Positions 56,736-64,000 of a stretch of DNA of 64,000 nt are shown here, piece by piece; position 1 is the stretch's first letter, and every line of letters starts with the position of its first letter. The translations under genes were made by a program, and so were the position numbers. The notes beneath the pieces are model-generated. The model was not told the DNA's origin. It saw only the letters and a program-made list of their open reading frames with translations, and searched no databases. The stretch is from Deinococcus aquiradiocola (GTDB lineage: Bacteria; Deinococcota; Deinococci; Deinococcales; Deinococcaceae). The stretch lies in the NCBI RefSeq assembly GCF_014646915.1, contig NZ_BMOE01000001.1:62001-126000 (forward strand), written 5' to 3'.

Positions 56736-56780
56736 GCCCGCCCCCGCCCCGCCTGCACTCCAGGCCGGGCGGGGGCGGGC
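56736..56780 (+). terminator. strong hairpin terminator
   Basis: A perfect 14-bp GC stem (56736-56749 with 56767-56780), extended inside by GCCTG/CAGGC. It separates two converging genes. Confidence 0.65.
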
Positions 56781-56785
56781 CGCAT

Positions 56786-57685
56786 TCACCGTCCCTCGCG
56801 GACATGCTCCAGCATCTCCAGCGCGATCTCCAGCGCGATCGGCCCCAGCGGACTGCGTTCCAGCCCGATCAGCGTGGACAGCTTCGCCTGCCGCGCCGAC
56901 GACAGCTGCGCCCAGCGGTCCAGGTCCGTGCGGTGCGTGCGGGCCGTCTCGTCCCGCAGCAGGCGCACCGCGCCGTCGTAATACCCGACGTTGAAGGCCG
57001 CGCGCGCCCGGCGCTCCTCCTCCACCAGTCCCAGCCCGCGCGTGGCGAGCAGGCACCGCCGCGCCTCGTCGTGCCCGCCGAACGCGTACAGACGCTCCAG
57101 GCTGTACACGCTGCGCGGGAAGCGCAGGCCCGCCACGGCCCGCCACACGTGCGGCAGCCGCACCTCCGACTCCGGCCAGCGGTTCAGGCGACTCAGGAGC
57201 GCCGGGTACAGCTGCGTCAGGGCCACCTCGCGCGCCGTCACGAGCGCCGTCAGCTGTTCCGACACGCTCGCGCCGCGCCCCGCCGTGAACGTCACGCCGC
57301 CCAGCCGCTCACCGGCCGCGTGCAGCAGTTCCTCACGGTACAGCGCCCGGCGTTCCGGGCTCAGGCCGAGCAGCATCCGCTGAATCCGCCCGAAATTCCC
57401 GGTCGGGTCGTACAGCACACGGCCCGTCGCCAGACGCGACAGGGGCGCCTCCGCCTGCGCGGTCTCCCAGTCGCGCCACGCGTCCAGCTTCTCGTACGGG
57501 AGGCGCTCCAGCCGCACGCCCGCACGCACCTCCGCGTGCGGCGACAGCAGGCCCCGCTCGAAGGTCAGCAGGGTCGGCACGGACCCCTGCCACTGCTCGT
57601 CCGTGCCGTGACTGCCGATGACGGCCAGCGCCCGCACCTTCCGGTCGGCGATCAATCGTTCCGCGATTTTCTCTGATTCCTGCAC
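56786..57685 (-). CDS. hypothetical protein with nucleotidyltransferase-like N-terminus
   Basis: 299 residues from GTG 57685, chosen because GAGGAG lies 4 nt upstream; the frame stays open further but without a start signal. The N-terminus ([30 protein letters not shown]) loosely resembles a nucleotidyltransferase GS motif, but the usual paired aspartates are unclear. The rest is helical ([37 protein letters not shown]). I do not recognise a family. Confidence 0.72.
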   Translation of the reverse strand: MQESEKIAERLIADRKVRALAVIGSHGTDEQWQGSVPTLLTFERGLLSPHAEVRAGVRLERLPYEKLDAWRDWETAQAEAPLSRLATGRVLYDPTGNFGRIQRMLLGLSPERRALYREELLHAAGERLGGVTFTAGRGASVSEQLTALVTAREVALTQLYPALLSRLNRWPESEVRLPHVWRAVAGLRFPRSVYSLERLYAFGGHDEARRCLLATRGLGLVEEERRARAAFNVGYYDGAVRLLRDETARTHRTDLDRWAQLSSARQAKLSTLIGLERSPLGPIALEIALEMLEHVREGR

Positions 57686-57839
57686 TTGACTCCTCGATTC
57701 TGAGGGTAGCGTACCGCTCTGCCGGGAAGTCCGCCACACGGCGCAATTGGAGTACTCTGACGACGTACGGTGCCCTGCCGCTGCCTCCCGCTCCGCACCT
57801 CCGCGCACCCTCCCACCGCGCACCGTTCAGGAGGTCACC

Positions 57840-58406
57840 ATGAACACCCGTGAACCGCTCTGGATTCCGCTCGCCGCCCGCAGCCTGACGCGCCGGGACG
57901 CCGTGCGCGTCGCAATCTTCGGAACCGCGAACCTCGCCCTGCTGGGCCGCGCCGCCGCGCAGACCACGAGCACCCAGGCGCCCGCGCCCACTCCTGCCGT
58001 TCCGCCCGCCCCCCGCGTTCCGGCGGACTTCATGCTGGACCTGCCCGGCGTGCCGGTCCAGACCATCCCCACCGGTGTCCTCGCACAGAAGGGCAACGTC
58101 AGGGCGTGGCCCGCCCTGCAGGGCGTCAGCATCGCACAGGTGGAGATCCCGACCGGTACGGAACGCGCGCCGCACCTGCACACCAACACGCCGGAACTCG
58201 CCGTGATCCTGAGCGGCACGGCCCGCGCCGGCTTCCAGAACGACGCGAAGGAATGGATGGAGGTCGACCTGCAGGCCGGGCAGTGCGTGTACTTCCCGCT
58301 CGGCTGGCCGCACTGGCTGCGCAACACCGGCCCCGGACCCCTCACCGCGTACTTCAACTACGCGCATGAACTGCCCGCCACCGTCGAACTGCCGCCCACC
58401 AGCTGA
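57840..58406 (+). CDS. exported cupin-domain protein with twin-arginine-like signal
   Basis: 188 residues from ATG 57840, with a GGAGG site 5 nt upstream. The N-terminus SLTRRDAVRVAIFGTANLALLGRAAAQ is a twin-arginine signal, followed by a Pro/Ala linker and one cupin: APHLHTNTPELAVILSGTARAGF with metal-ligand histidines and GQCVYFPLGWPHWLRN. A folded metal-binding protein exported by Tat fits the signal. Ligand or activity unknown. Confidence 0.85.
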   Translation: MNTREPLWIPLAARSLTRRDAVRVAIFGTANLALLGRAAAQTTSTQAPAPTPAVPPAPRVPADFMLDLPGVPVQTIPTGVLAQKGNVRAWPALQGVSIAQVEIPTGTERAPHLHTNTPELAVILSGTARAGFQNDAKEWMEVDLQAGQCVYFPLGWPHWLRNTGPGPLTAYFNYAHELPATVELPPTS

Positions 58407-58436
58407 ACAGCGCGCCCACGCCCAGCCGCCGAACCT

Positions 58437-60236
58437 TCAGAAGCCGAACAGGTCGCGCAGGTCCTGGCTGTTCGTGCTGGGGGCCACCTCGTCCGCGCGG
58501 GTCGCCCAGGCGGGGAAGGGGTAGTTCACGAGGACCGGGTTCGGCACGTCCGGCTGACTGACGAGCATCGTGCCGGGCTGCAGGATGCCCGCCCGTGCCC
58601 GGAAGGACTGCGGCAGGAAGCGGTACTCGGGGCGTTCCGCTTCGGCCATGTCGAGTCGCCCGACCACGCGGATGGCGGCGTTGCTGACGATGCGGCGCTC
58701 CACCTCGCTCGCCGTCTGCTGCGCGCCGATCAGGATGATGCCCAGCGAGCGGCCGCGTTCGGCGATGTCGAGCAGCACGTCCTTGATGGGGCTGTCCCCC
58801 TCGCGCGGCGCGTACTTGTTCAGCTCGTCGAGGACCACGAACACGGTGTTCTGCTTGCGGCCCACGCGTTCCTTGTACTCGAACAGGTCGCGCAGCAGCA
58901 CGCCCACCACGAACATCTGCGCGTGCCCGGACAGGTTGTGGATGTCCACCACGCTCAGCTGCCGGTCCTGCCGCGTCAGGTCCGGGCGGTACTGTTCGGC
59001 CTGCGCGGCGCTCACGTCGCCCCGGATGAGGGGCGCGAGGGTCTTCTGCACGCCGCGCAGGCGCCGCACGAAGGCCTGCAGGGTCGCGGCGGACTGTTTC
59101 GCCACCCATTTCGGGTCTCCCGCCCCGTCGTCCTGATCGAGGAGTTTGTACTCCAGGTAACTCACGAGTTTCGGGAAGGTGTCGATCTTGATGCCGCCCA
59201 CGTCCGCGAACTGGATGTCCTCGTCGAGGGCCGCTTCGGGGTCCGGCTGCCAGTCGTCGACGCTCAGGTACGGGGTGTCGCCCGCCCGCGCGAGCCTGAA
59301 CAGTTTCTCCTCGATGCTGCCGATCACGAAGCCGAGGTTCAGGCTGGCGCTGCGGTCCGAGAAGGCGTACGGCAGCATCCGGCGGCGGCAGAAGTCGCGC
59401 AGCGTGAACAGGAACGGCGTGACGCCGCCGTCCGTGCGGTGCTCCACGTGCGCCATGATGCCGTCCGCGTTCGGGCGGGGCGGCGCGAGGAACTGCACGT
59501 CCCGGAAGGCTTCGGTGGGCAGGCCCAGCAGCTCGTACCGTCCGGCCCGCAGGCGCTTCCCGGCCTGCACGCCCGCCTCGACCTCCTGCACGTTCCGGTT
59601 CGGCTTGTCGAGGAACAGCAGGTCCTCGCCTTTCACGTTGAAGATCACGGCCTTGGTCTGCGCGCTCTCCAGGCTCAGGGCGCGGCTGCGGAAGATGCTG
59701 TGCAGCAGGAACAGCGCGTAGCTGGTCTTGGTGGCCACGCCGGAAATGCCGGAGATGTTGATGTGCCCGCCGCTCTCGCCGTTCACGAAGCGGTAGTTGA
59801 TGGGCATGATCTCGCCGCCCACCATCAGGCCGCCGGGGAAGGCCGCCTGCCCCATCTTGTCGGCGCTGAGCGCCATGCTGAGGTCGTGGCCGCGCGCGTG
59901 CCAGACGGTGTCGCCCGGTTCCGGCGGGACGAAGTCCTCCGGGTGGACGCGCGTCACGAGGACGCGGGCACTGTAACTGACGCTGGCCGGAAGGAGGCCC
60001 GCCATGATGTCGTCCACGTCCGACTCGAAGCCGACACCCTCGTGCCGCTTGCGGACGCTGTCCACCAGCCCGTAGAACGCGACTTCCTGCCCGTCGGGCT
60101 TGCGGGTGCGGGCCACCACGAGGTCGTCGAGCTGCACGCTCTGCCCCTGCGCGACCAGGAACCAGAACGTGGTGGGTGTGGCGTCCTCCGTGCCGAGCAC
60201 CCGGCCGAGCAGCGGGGTGGGGGAGGGGCCGGTCAC
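58437..60236 (-). CDS. herA: HerA-like ATPase/DNA translocase
   Basis: 599 residues from GTG 60236, which overlaps the NurA stop by 4 nt. An N-terminal HAS-type barrel ([23 protein letters not shown]) precedes the RecA-like core. The nucleotide loop reads [16 protein letters not shown], where the canonical GK is TK. Walker B is [15 protein letters not shown], and [31 protein letters not shown] follows, as in HerA/FtsK-type pumps. With NurA it resects DNA ends in archaea and Deinococcus. Confidence 0.9.
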   Translation of the reverse strand: MTGPSPTPLLGRVLGTEDATPTTFWFLVAQGQSVQLDDLVVARTRKPDGQEVAFYGLVDSVRKRHEGVGFESDVDDIMAGLLPASVSYSARVLVTRVHPEDFVPPEPGDTVWHARGHDLSMALSADKMGQAAFPGGLMVGGEIMPINYRFVNGESGGHINISGISGVATKTSYALFLLHSIFRSRALSLESAQTKAVIFNVKGEDLLFLDKPNRNVQEVEAGVQAGKRLRAGRYELLGLPTEAFRDVQFLAPPRPNADGIMAHVEHRTDGGVTPFLFTLRDFCRRRMLPYAFSDRSASLNLGFVIGSIEEKLFRLARAGDTPYLSVDDWQPDPEAALDEDIQFADVGGIKIDTFPKLVSYLEYKLLDQDDGAGDPKWVAKQSAATLQAFVRRLRGVQKTLAPLIRGDVSAAQAEQYRPDLTRQDRQLSVVDIHNLSGHAQMFVVGVLLRDLFEYKERVGRKQNTVFVVLDELNKYAPREGDSPIKDVLLDIAERGRSLGIILIGAQQTASEVERRIVSNAAIRVVGRLDMAEAERPEYRFLPQSFRARAGILQPGTMLVSQPDVPNPVLVNYPFPAWATRADEVAPSTNSQDLRDLFGF

Positions 60237-61270
60237 GCGACGCCCGCGACGTGCCCGAGTTCCGCCGCGATGTGCGCGCGGATGCGGCGCTCCACGAGGC
60301 GCGCGTCGCCGAGCGCGCGGCCCATCGCGTGCTCCAGCGCCGAGGTCGGGATGAGGTTCTGCGGGGCGCGCGGGTCCTTGTGCGCCACGCTGCCCAGCCG
60401 CGTGAGGAGCGTGCCGCTCAGCTGCGCGACGGCCCGCACGATGGGCGGCAGGAAGTCCGGCTCGTCCGGCGCGTACATCTCCAGCCGCATGATGCCCGCC
60501 AGCGGGTGCAGGTGCAGTGGCGCGTCCGCGAGGCGCACGTACCACGTGAAGCGCGGGAACTGGTTGTGGCCGTACTTCAGGTGCAGGATCGGGGTGCGCT
60601 CGCCGGGCCGCAGTTCGGACAGCAGCCCCATGCGGTCCGGCCCGAGGTACATGGTCTGGATGGTCTTCACGCAGCCGACGACGGCGCCGCCCATGTTCCG
60701 GCCGCGCAGCGTTCCGTCCTGCAGCGTCAGGGTCCGCAGCGCCTCGCGGTCGTCGTCCTCGTCGAGCGGCACGGCGGACGCCAGCCCGTGCGACAGTTCC
60801 TGCTCGGCCTGCAGCATCAGGCGCTGCACGTGCGCGGCGGGCGCCTGCGGGTGGTCCTCCCGGAACTCGGACGGGTGGTACTCCAGCTGGCCCGTCTGTG
60901 GGCTGCGCGGGGAGAGCCGCGCGAGGTCCACCGCGAGGCCCGGTCCGTGCGCCAGGACGCGCTGTGCCCGGACGCCTTCCAGCACGGCGGGCCGCGTTCC
61001 GTGCGGGCAGAGGTCCACGGCGCCCGCCACGAACGCCCCGTACCCCGCGAAGCTGCTCGCTCCGGCCCCGTCCTCGATCAGGAGGCGGGCCTCCATGCGG
61101 GGCTTGCCGTCCACGACGTACACGCGCTCCAGTCGCCTGGGGATGTCGCGGGCGGGCAGCGCGGCCCAGTGCGTGGTTTCCACGTCGATGAGCTGGCTGG
61201 TTTCGGAGGGGTGCAGGGACAGCTGACCGCCCTGGGTGTCCACGGGCCAGGGGTCGAGTCGAATACGCAT
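60233..61270 (-). CDS. nurA: NurA-family 5'-3' nuclease
   Basis: 345 residues from ATG 61270, set by TAACAT and 7 nt. The N-terminal block [19 protein letters not shown] carries the metal-binding aspartate of NurA, with further acidic residues in PLDEDDDRE and a C-terminal helix ([30 protein letters not shown]). Overlap with herA and the fixed gene order are typical of the HerA-NurA DNA-end processing complex. Cytoplasmic, acting with HerA as a ring-nuclease machine. Confidence 0.88.
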   Translation of the reverse strand: MRIRLDPWPVDTQGGQLSLHPSETSQLIDVETTHWAALPARDIPRRLERVYVVDGKPRMEARLLIEDGAGASSFAGYGAFVAGAVDLCPHGTRPAVLEGVRAQRVLAHGPGLAVDLARLSPRSPQTGQLEYHPSEFREDHPQAPAAHVQRLMLQAEQELSHGLASAVPLDEDDDREALRTLTLQDGTLRGRNMGGAVVGCVKTIQTMYLGPDRMGLLSELRPGERTPILHLKYGHNQFPRFTWYVRLADAPLHLHPLAGIMRLEMYAPDEPDFLPPIVRAVAQLSGTLLTRLGSVAHKDPRAPQNLIPTSALEHAMGRALGDARLVERRIRAHIAAELGHVAGVA

Positions 61271-61378
61271 GGGCAGCATGTTAGAGCATCTGAGCGGATT
61301 GCGCCCACCGTTTTTTGATCCGGACGGAACGCGGGCCGCCCCTGTCCACGGTCCGCGTTCCGCACGGGTGCCGACCGG

Positions 61379-62047
61379 TCAGCCCTTCAGTCTCGACAGG
61401 TACTCCTCGCGCACGCGCGCCGCGATCGGGGCCGCCAGGGACCGGTGCAGCGCCTCGGGGGTCGCCCGCGCGTCGTAATGCAGCTCGAACTCCTCCCCGA
61501 CCGTCGGAAAGGCCGCGTCGCCCGGCTCCACCGTCAGGATGTCGCCCGCGCCGACCGTCCCGGGGCGCAGCACCCGGGCGTACAGGCCGGGCCGCCCCAC
61601 GCCCCGGAACACCTTCACGAAGCCCGCGTCCCCCAGGTGCGCCGCGAAGGTCGCGCAGGGAATGCGCGGCGCCGTCACCTCCAGCACCACGCCCTCCCCG
61701 TCCTGTCCCTGCGCGCCGGGCGCCGTGAAGTGCAGGCGCGTCCCGATCCGCACGTCCGCCGACACGAGCCCCGACACGGTCAGGTTCTCCCCGAACGTGC
61801 CGGGTGCGGGCACCTCGCCCAGCCGCTCCGCGAACGCGTCGTAGTCCTCCAGGGTGTACACGTACACCGCCTGGTCCGGCCCGCCGTGGTACTTGCGGTT
61901 CAGGACGCGGTCGCCGTTCAGACCCTCCGCGCCCACCGGCACGCGACCGCCCACGGGGCGCTTGTCGATGCCGCTGCGGGACCGGTGGCGTCCCAGCACG
62001 ATCTCGCGGGCCTCACCGACGTTCACGCTGACGATCTTCATCTGCAT
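61379..62047 (-). CDS. MOSC domain protein (YiiM-like)
   Basis: 222 residues from ATG 62047 (TAGACT and 6 nt upstream; a second ATG is two codons later). A MOSC domain covers most of the chain: GLNGDRVLNRKYHGGPDQAVYVYTLEDYDAF, FGENLTVSG and the conserved cysteine in APRIPCATFAAHLG. MOSC proteins are tied to molybdenum-cofactor sulfuration or reductive detoxification, and YiiM-type members reduce N-hydroxylated bases. No molybdenum cluster surrounds it. Confidence 0.9.
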   Translation of the reverse strand: MQMKIVSVNVGEAREIVLGRHRSRSGIDKRPVGGRVPVGAEGLNGDRVLNRKYHGGPDQAVYVYTLEDYDAFAERLGEVPAPGTFGENLTVSGLVSADVRIGTRLHFTAPGAQGQDGEGVVLEVTAPRIPCATFAAHLGDAGFVKVFRGVGRPGLYARVLRPGTVGAGDILTVEPGDAAFPTVGEEFELHYDARATPEALHRSLAAPIAARVREEYLSRLKG

Positions 62048-62066
62048 GCCAGCAGTCTACGCGCGC

Positions 62067-63344
62067 TCAGCGCAGCACCAGCCACAGGGCCAGCAGGCCC
62101 ACCAGCAGCACCGGCGGCGTGAGGACCACGCCCGCCCGGAAGTACTGCCCCCACGACACGTTCAGGCCCCGGCCACGCAGCACGTGCAGCCACAGCAGCG
62201 TCGCCAGACTCCCGATGGGCGTGAGTTTCGGGCCGATGTCCGCACCGACCACGCTGCCGTACACCAGCAGGTCGCGCGCGTGCCCGCTCACGCCGCTCCC
62301 CTGAATGCCGAGAATGGCGGTCAGCAGGGCCGGCAGGTTGTTCAGGCCCGCCGAGAGGCCCGCCACGCTCAACCCCGACGCCAGCACCGCCCCCAGACTG
62401 CCGTGAGACGCCATGCCCGCCAGCCACGCCCCGTACCCGCCCGTCACGCCCGCCCCGCGCAGGCCGTACACCACGGCGTACATCGCCAGACTGAACGCGA
62501 CCACGTTCCACGGCGCGCTCCGCAGGATGCGGCGCGTGGACACCGCTCCGGACCGCGCGGCCACCACGCCCACCAGCAGCGCCGCGCCGCCCACCACGGC
62601 GCACAGCGGCACACCCGCCCCCTCCGCCAGGAACGCGCCCGCCAGCAGCAGCGGCAGCGCCACCCAGCCCGCCCGGAACACGCCCCAGGACCGCACGGCG
62701 CTCGCCGGGTCGTCCAGGGCGGCCACGTCGTAGCGGCGCGGCAGCACGCGCCCGTACACGGCCAGCAGCACCAGCACGCACGCCGCCACCACCGCGAGGT
62801 CGGTGGGCAGCATCACGCGGGCGTACCCCGCGAAGCCCAGCGAGAAACTGTCCGCCGCGATGATGTTCGTGAGGTTGCTGATGGTGAGCGGCAGGCTGGC
62901 CGCGTCCACCACGAACCCCACCGCGAGCGCGAACGCCAGCGTGCCCGCCACCGGCAGGCCCAGCACCGCCGCGAGTTCCAGCGTGATGGGCGTCAGGATG
63001 AGGACGCCGCCGTCGTTCGCGAACAGGGCCGCGACGACCGCCGAGAACAAGGTCAGCAGCACGAACAGCCGCCGCCCCGACCCGCCGCCCCAGCGCGCCA
63101 CCCACAGCGCCGCCCACCGGAACAGGCCTGCCGCGTCCAGCAGCAGGCTCAGCACGATCAGGGACACGAGCGTCAGGGTGGCGTTCCAGGTGGCGTGCCA
63201 CAGGACCGGCAGGTCCGACACGTGAATCACGCCCGTCAGCAGGGCCGCCACGGCGCCCAGCGTCGCCGCCCTCGCCGCGCCCAGACCGCGCGGCTGCCAG
63301 ATCACGAGTAGGACGGTGACGACCACGATGAACACGGCGAGCAT
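62067..63344 (-). CDS. ArsB/NhaD-type anion permease
   Basis: 425 residues from ATG 63344 (TACCCT and 6 nt upstream). About 11 hydrophobic segments. FVVDAASLPLTISNLTNIIAAD, FANDGGVLILTPITLELAAVLGLP and VVGADIGPKLTPIGSLATLLWLHVL match the ArsB arsenite-efflux branch of the ion transporter superfamily. No arsR, arsC or arsA gene is adjacent, so the substrate remains an inference. Confidence 0.88.
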   Translation of the reverse strand: MLAVFIVVVTVLLVIWQPRGLGAARAATLGAVAALLTGVIHVSDLPVLWHATWNATLTLVSLIVLSLLLDAAGLFRWAALWVARWGGGSGRRLFVLLTLFSAVVAALFANDGGVLILTPITLELAAVLGLPVAGTLAFALAVGFVVDAASLPLTISNLTNIIAADSFSLGFAGYARVMLPTDLAVVAACVLVLLAVYGRVLPRRYDVAALDDPASAVRSWGVFRAGWVALPLLLAGAFLAEGAGVPLCAVVGGAALLVGVVAARSGAVSTRRILRSAPWNVVAFSLAMYAVVYGLRGAGVTGGYGAWLAGMASHGSLGAVLASGLSVAGLSAGLNNLPALLTAILGIQGSGVSGHARDLLVYGSVVGADIGPKLTPIGSLATLLWLHVLRGRGLNVSWGQYFRAGVVLTPPVLLVGLLALWLVLR

Positions 63345-63443
63345 CCGTCCAGGGTACAGGGCCGCGCGGGCACGGGCGGCCCGCATGAGGAATCGCTCAG
63401 GAGGTTGGGTGGCGTGCGCGGTCGCCCGCTGGGGGGACGGCAA

Positions 63444-63470
63444 GAAAAAAGAGAAGCGCGTGGCTTCTCT
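63444..63470 (-). terminator. canonical intrinsic terminator on the minus strand
   Basis: AGAGAAGC/GCTTCTCT (63450-63457 with 63463-63470, loop 5) is followed on the minus strand by six T residues. It is the only hairpin in the window with a clean T-run, and it points away from leuS toward 63444. Confidence 0.8.
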
Positions 63471-63593
63471 CTGGATGATCAAGGTTGTGGTACTGCCCCG
63501 CTTCCCTGCTCGCACGTCCGTTTTAACTTCGAGGTGGACGTCTCCCTCAAGTGCCCAGCATTGCACGATCCCGCCTTGCTCTCTGGGATCAGA
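63444..63593 (-). ncRNA. candidate small RNA, about 150 nt
   Basis: A TATGAT hexamer (63605-63600 on the minus strand, TTTGCG 15 bp before it) would start transcription near 63593, and the T-tract terminator ends it at 63444. The product contains local stems (GATCCC/GGGATC, GTGC/GCAC, ACGTCC/GGACGT) and no usable reading frame. It resembles no RNA family I can name; 6S, SRP and tmRNA landmarks are not seen. Confidence 0.45.
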
Positions 63594-63616
63594 ACGTCAA
63601 TCATACAGGGAACCGC

Positions 63617-63652
63617 GAAGCGCAAAGGGGCGAGGGACACAATTTGCGCTTC
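63617..63652. promoter_or_regulatory. 10-bp inverted repeat at the small-RNA promoter
   Basis: GAAGCGCAAA (63617-63626) and TTTGCGCTTC (63643-63652) form a perfect inverted repeat with a 16-bp spacer. It overlaps the expected -35 region of the minus-strand TATGAT promoter, so it may be an operator. It could also be an RNA hairpin of leuS read-through. Confidence 0.45.
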
Positions 63653-63680
63653 GGGTCACGCGGCTCGGCGCGGCCCGCAC

Positions 63681-63705
63681 GGACGCCGCCCCAGGGGCGG
63701 CGTCC
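63681..63705 (-). terminator. leuS hairpin terminator
   Basis: GGACGCCGCCC (63681-63691) pairs with 63695-63705 in a perfect 11-bp stem around a 3-nt loop, 14 nt after the leuS stop. No T-run follows. Confidence 0.55.
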
Positions 63706-63719
63706 GTCCGGGGACCGGC

Positions 63720-64000
63720 TCAGCCCTTCACGACGATGTTGATGATCTTGCCCGGCACGTAGATCTCCTTGACGGTGTCCTTGCCGTCCAGGAACTTCGC
63801 GACGCCCGGCTCGGCCCGCGCGGCCGCCATCGCCTCGGCCTGCGTCGCCGTCTTGCTGATCGACACCTGCCCGCGCACCTTGCCGCTCACCTGCACGCCG
63901 AGCGTCACCGTGTCACGCGTCGCGGCCTGCACGTCCACGGCAGGCCACGCCTGCAGGTGCACGCTGTCCCGCTCGCCGCCCGCCTGCCACAGCTCCTCCG
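63720..64000 (-). CDS. leuS: leucyl-tRNA synthetase, C-terminal fragment (5' part outside window)
   Basis: The minus strand is open from the window edge to TGA 63720. The visible 93 residues include [19 protein letters not shown], a [13 protein letters not shown] strand and the C-terminal [16 protein letters not shown], which are hallmarks of bacterial LeuRS. The enzyme charges tRNA-Leu. The fragment begins within the anticodon-binding region, and the catalytic core lies beyond the window. Confidence 0.93.
   Translation of the reverse strand, partial: EELWQAGGERDSVHLQAWPAVDVQAATRDTVTLGVQVSGKVRGQVSISKTATQAEAMAAARAEPGVAKFLDGKDTVKEIYVPGKIINIVVKG

Larger units (their letters stand above)
63345..63719. 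other. 375-bp intergenic region downstream of leuS
   Basis: No protein gene is seen. From right to left it holds the leuS terminator (63681-63705), a 10-bp inverted repeat (63617-63652), a TATGAT hexamer on the minus strand, a candidate small RNA (63593-63444) with its own T-tract terminator, and about 100 bp of leader to the permease gene. The stretch is less GC-rich than its surroundings. Confidence 0.7.

Noticed and set aside
58923..61226. 767-residue plus-strand frame over HerA-NurA
   Set aside because: It is antisense to two overlapping genes with recognised motifs and has no start signal.
63444..63593. Assignment of the small RNA to 6S, SRP or 5S RNA
   Set aside because: The SRP GGAAGG-type loop, the 6S central-bubble pattern and the 5S CCGAAC/GAAGT core could not be matched; only the promoter and terminator support a transcript.

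Overview
The window is about 70% GC and reads as a chromosomal segment of a Deinococcus species. Core genes (partial leuS, sucCD, murI, rph, trmFO, miaB, sdaAAAB, pckA) sit beside Deinococcus-type genes such as a TilS-TadA fusion and a HerA-NurA pair. About 40 genes have a TANNNT-like -10 hexamer (TACACT, TAGACT, TATCCT and similar) only 5-8 nt before the start codon. This is the mark of leaderless transcription, which is common in Deinococcus, and I used it to choose many starts. I saw no tRNA, rRNA, CRISPR array, insertion sequence or phage gene.

Layout. 1-8250: partial M16C peptidase, ComF and its partner, a MocR-type regulator with an altered PLP site, an rRNA methyltransferase, an APH-like kinase and a lipoprotein. 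8252-16942: peroxiredoxin, TilS-TadA, HD-GYP protein, LysR regulator with a palindromic operator, ferredoxin-murI pair, rph and rdgB. 17170-21688: a four-gene envelope operon (SBP-like protein, TelA, SBP-VWA lipoprotein, XpaC-like protein). 21762-31009: cobalamin adenosyltransferase, AMIN-amidase, LptA/OstA-like protein, DegV plus class-A-like serine hydrolase, DUF697 protein, ApaG-GNAT, histidine kinase and TrmJ-like methylase. 31053-37723: NAGPA-like protein, pckA behind an operator array, a small HAD protein, a ParA/RHH/HEAGH-protease group and a class-C-like hydrolase. 37841-46596: ABC exporter, sucCD, secreted proteins, a second RlmI/K-like methylase and MarC. 46708-58406: trmFO, lipoprotein, miaB, M23 peptidase, hydrolases, BtuF-like protein, HAD protein, serine dehydratase and a cupin. 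58437-64000: HerA-NurA, MOSC protein, ArsB-like permease, a candidate small RNA and the 3' end of leuS.

How genes work together. Several genes act on tRNA or rRNA (TilS-TadA, MiaB, TrmFO, TrmJ-like, two RlmI-like methylases, RNase PH). SucCD, PckA and SdaAA/AB connect the TCA cycle, gluconeogenesis and serine catabolism. NurA-HerA is a DNA end-processing machine. The most distinctive observations are three genes whose leaderless transcript begins with a mini-ORF that overlaps the main start codon by 4-7 nt, a MocR protein lacking the PLP lysine, the TelA/VWA/XpaC operon, a chromosomal ParA-RHH pair beside a membrane metalloprotease, and an unannotated small-RNA candidate downstream of leuS.
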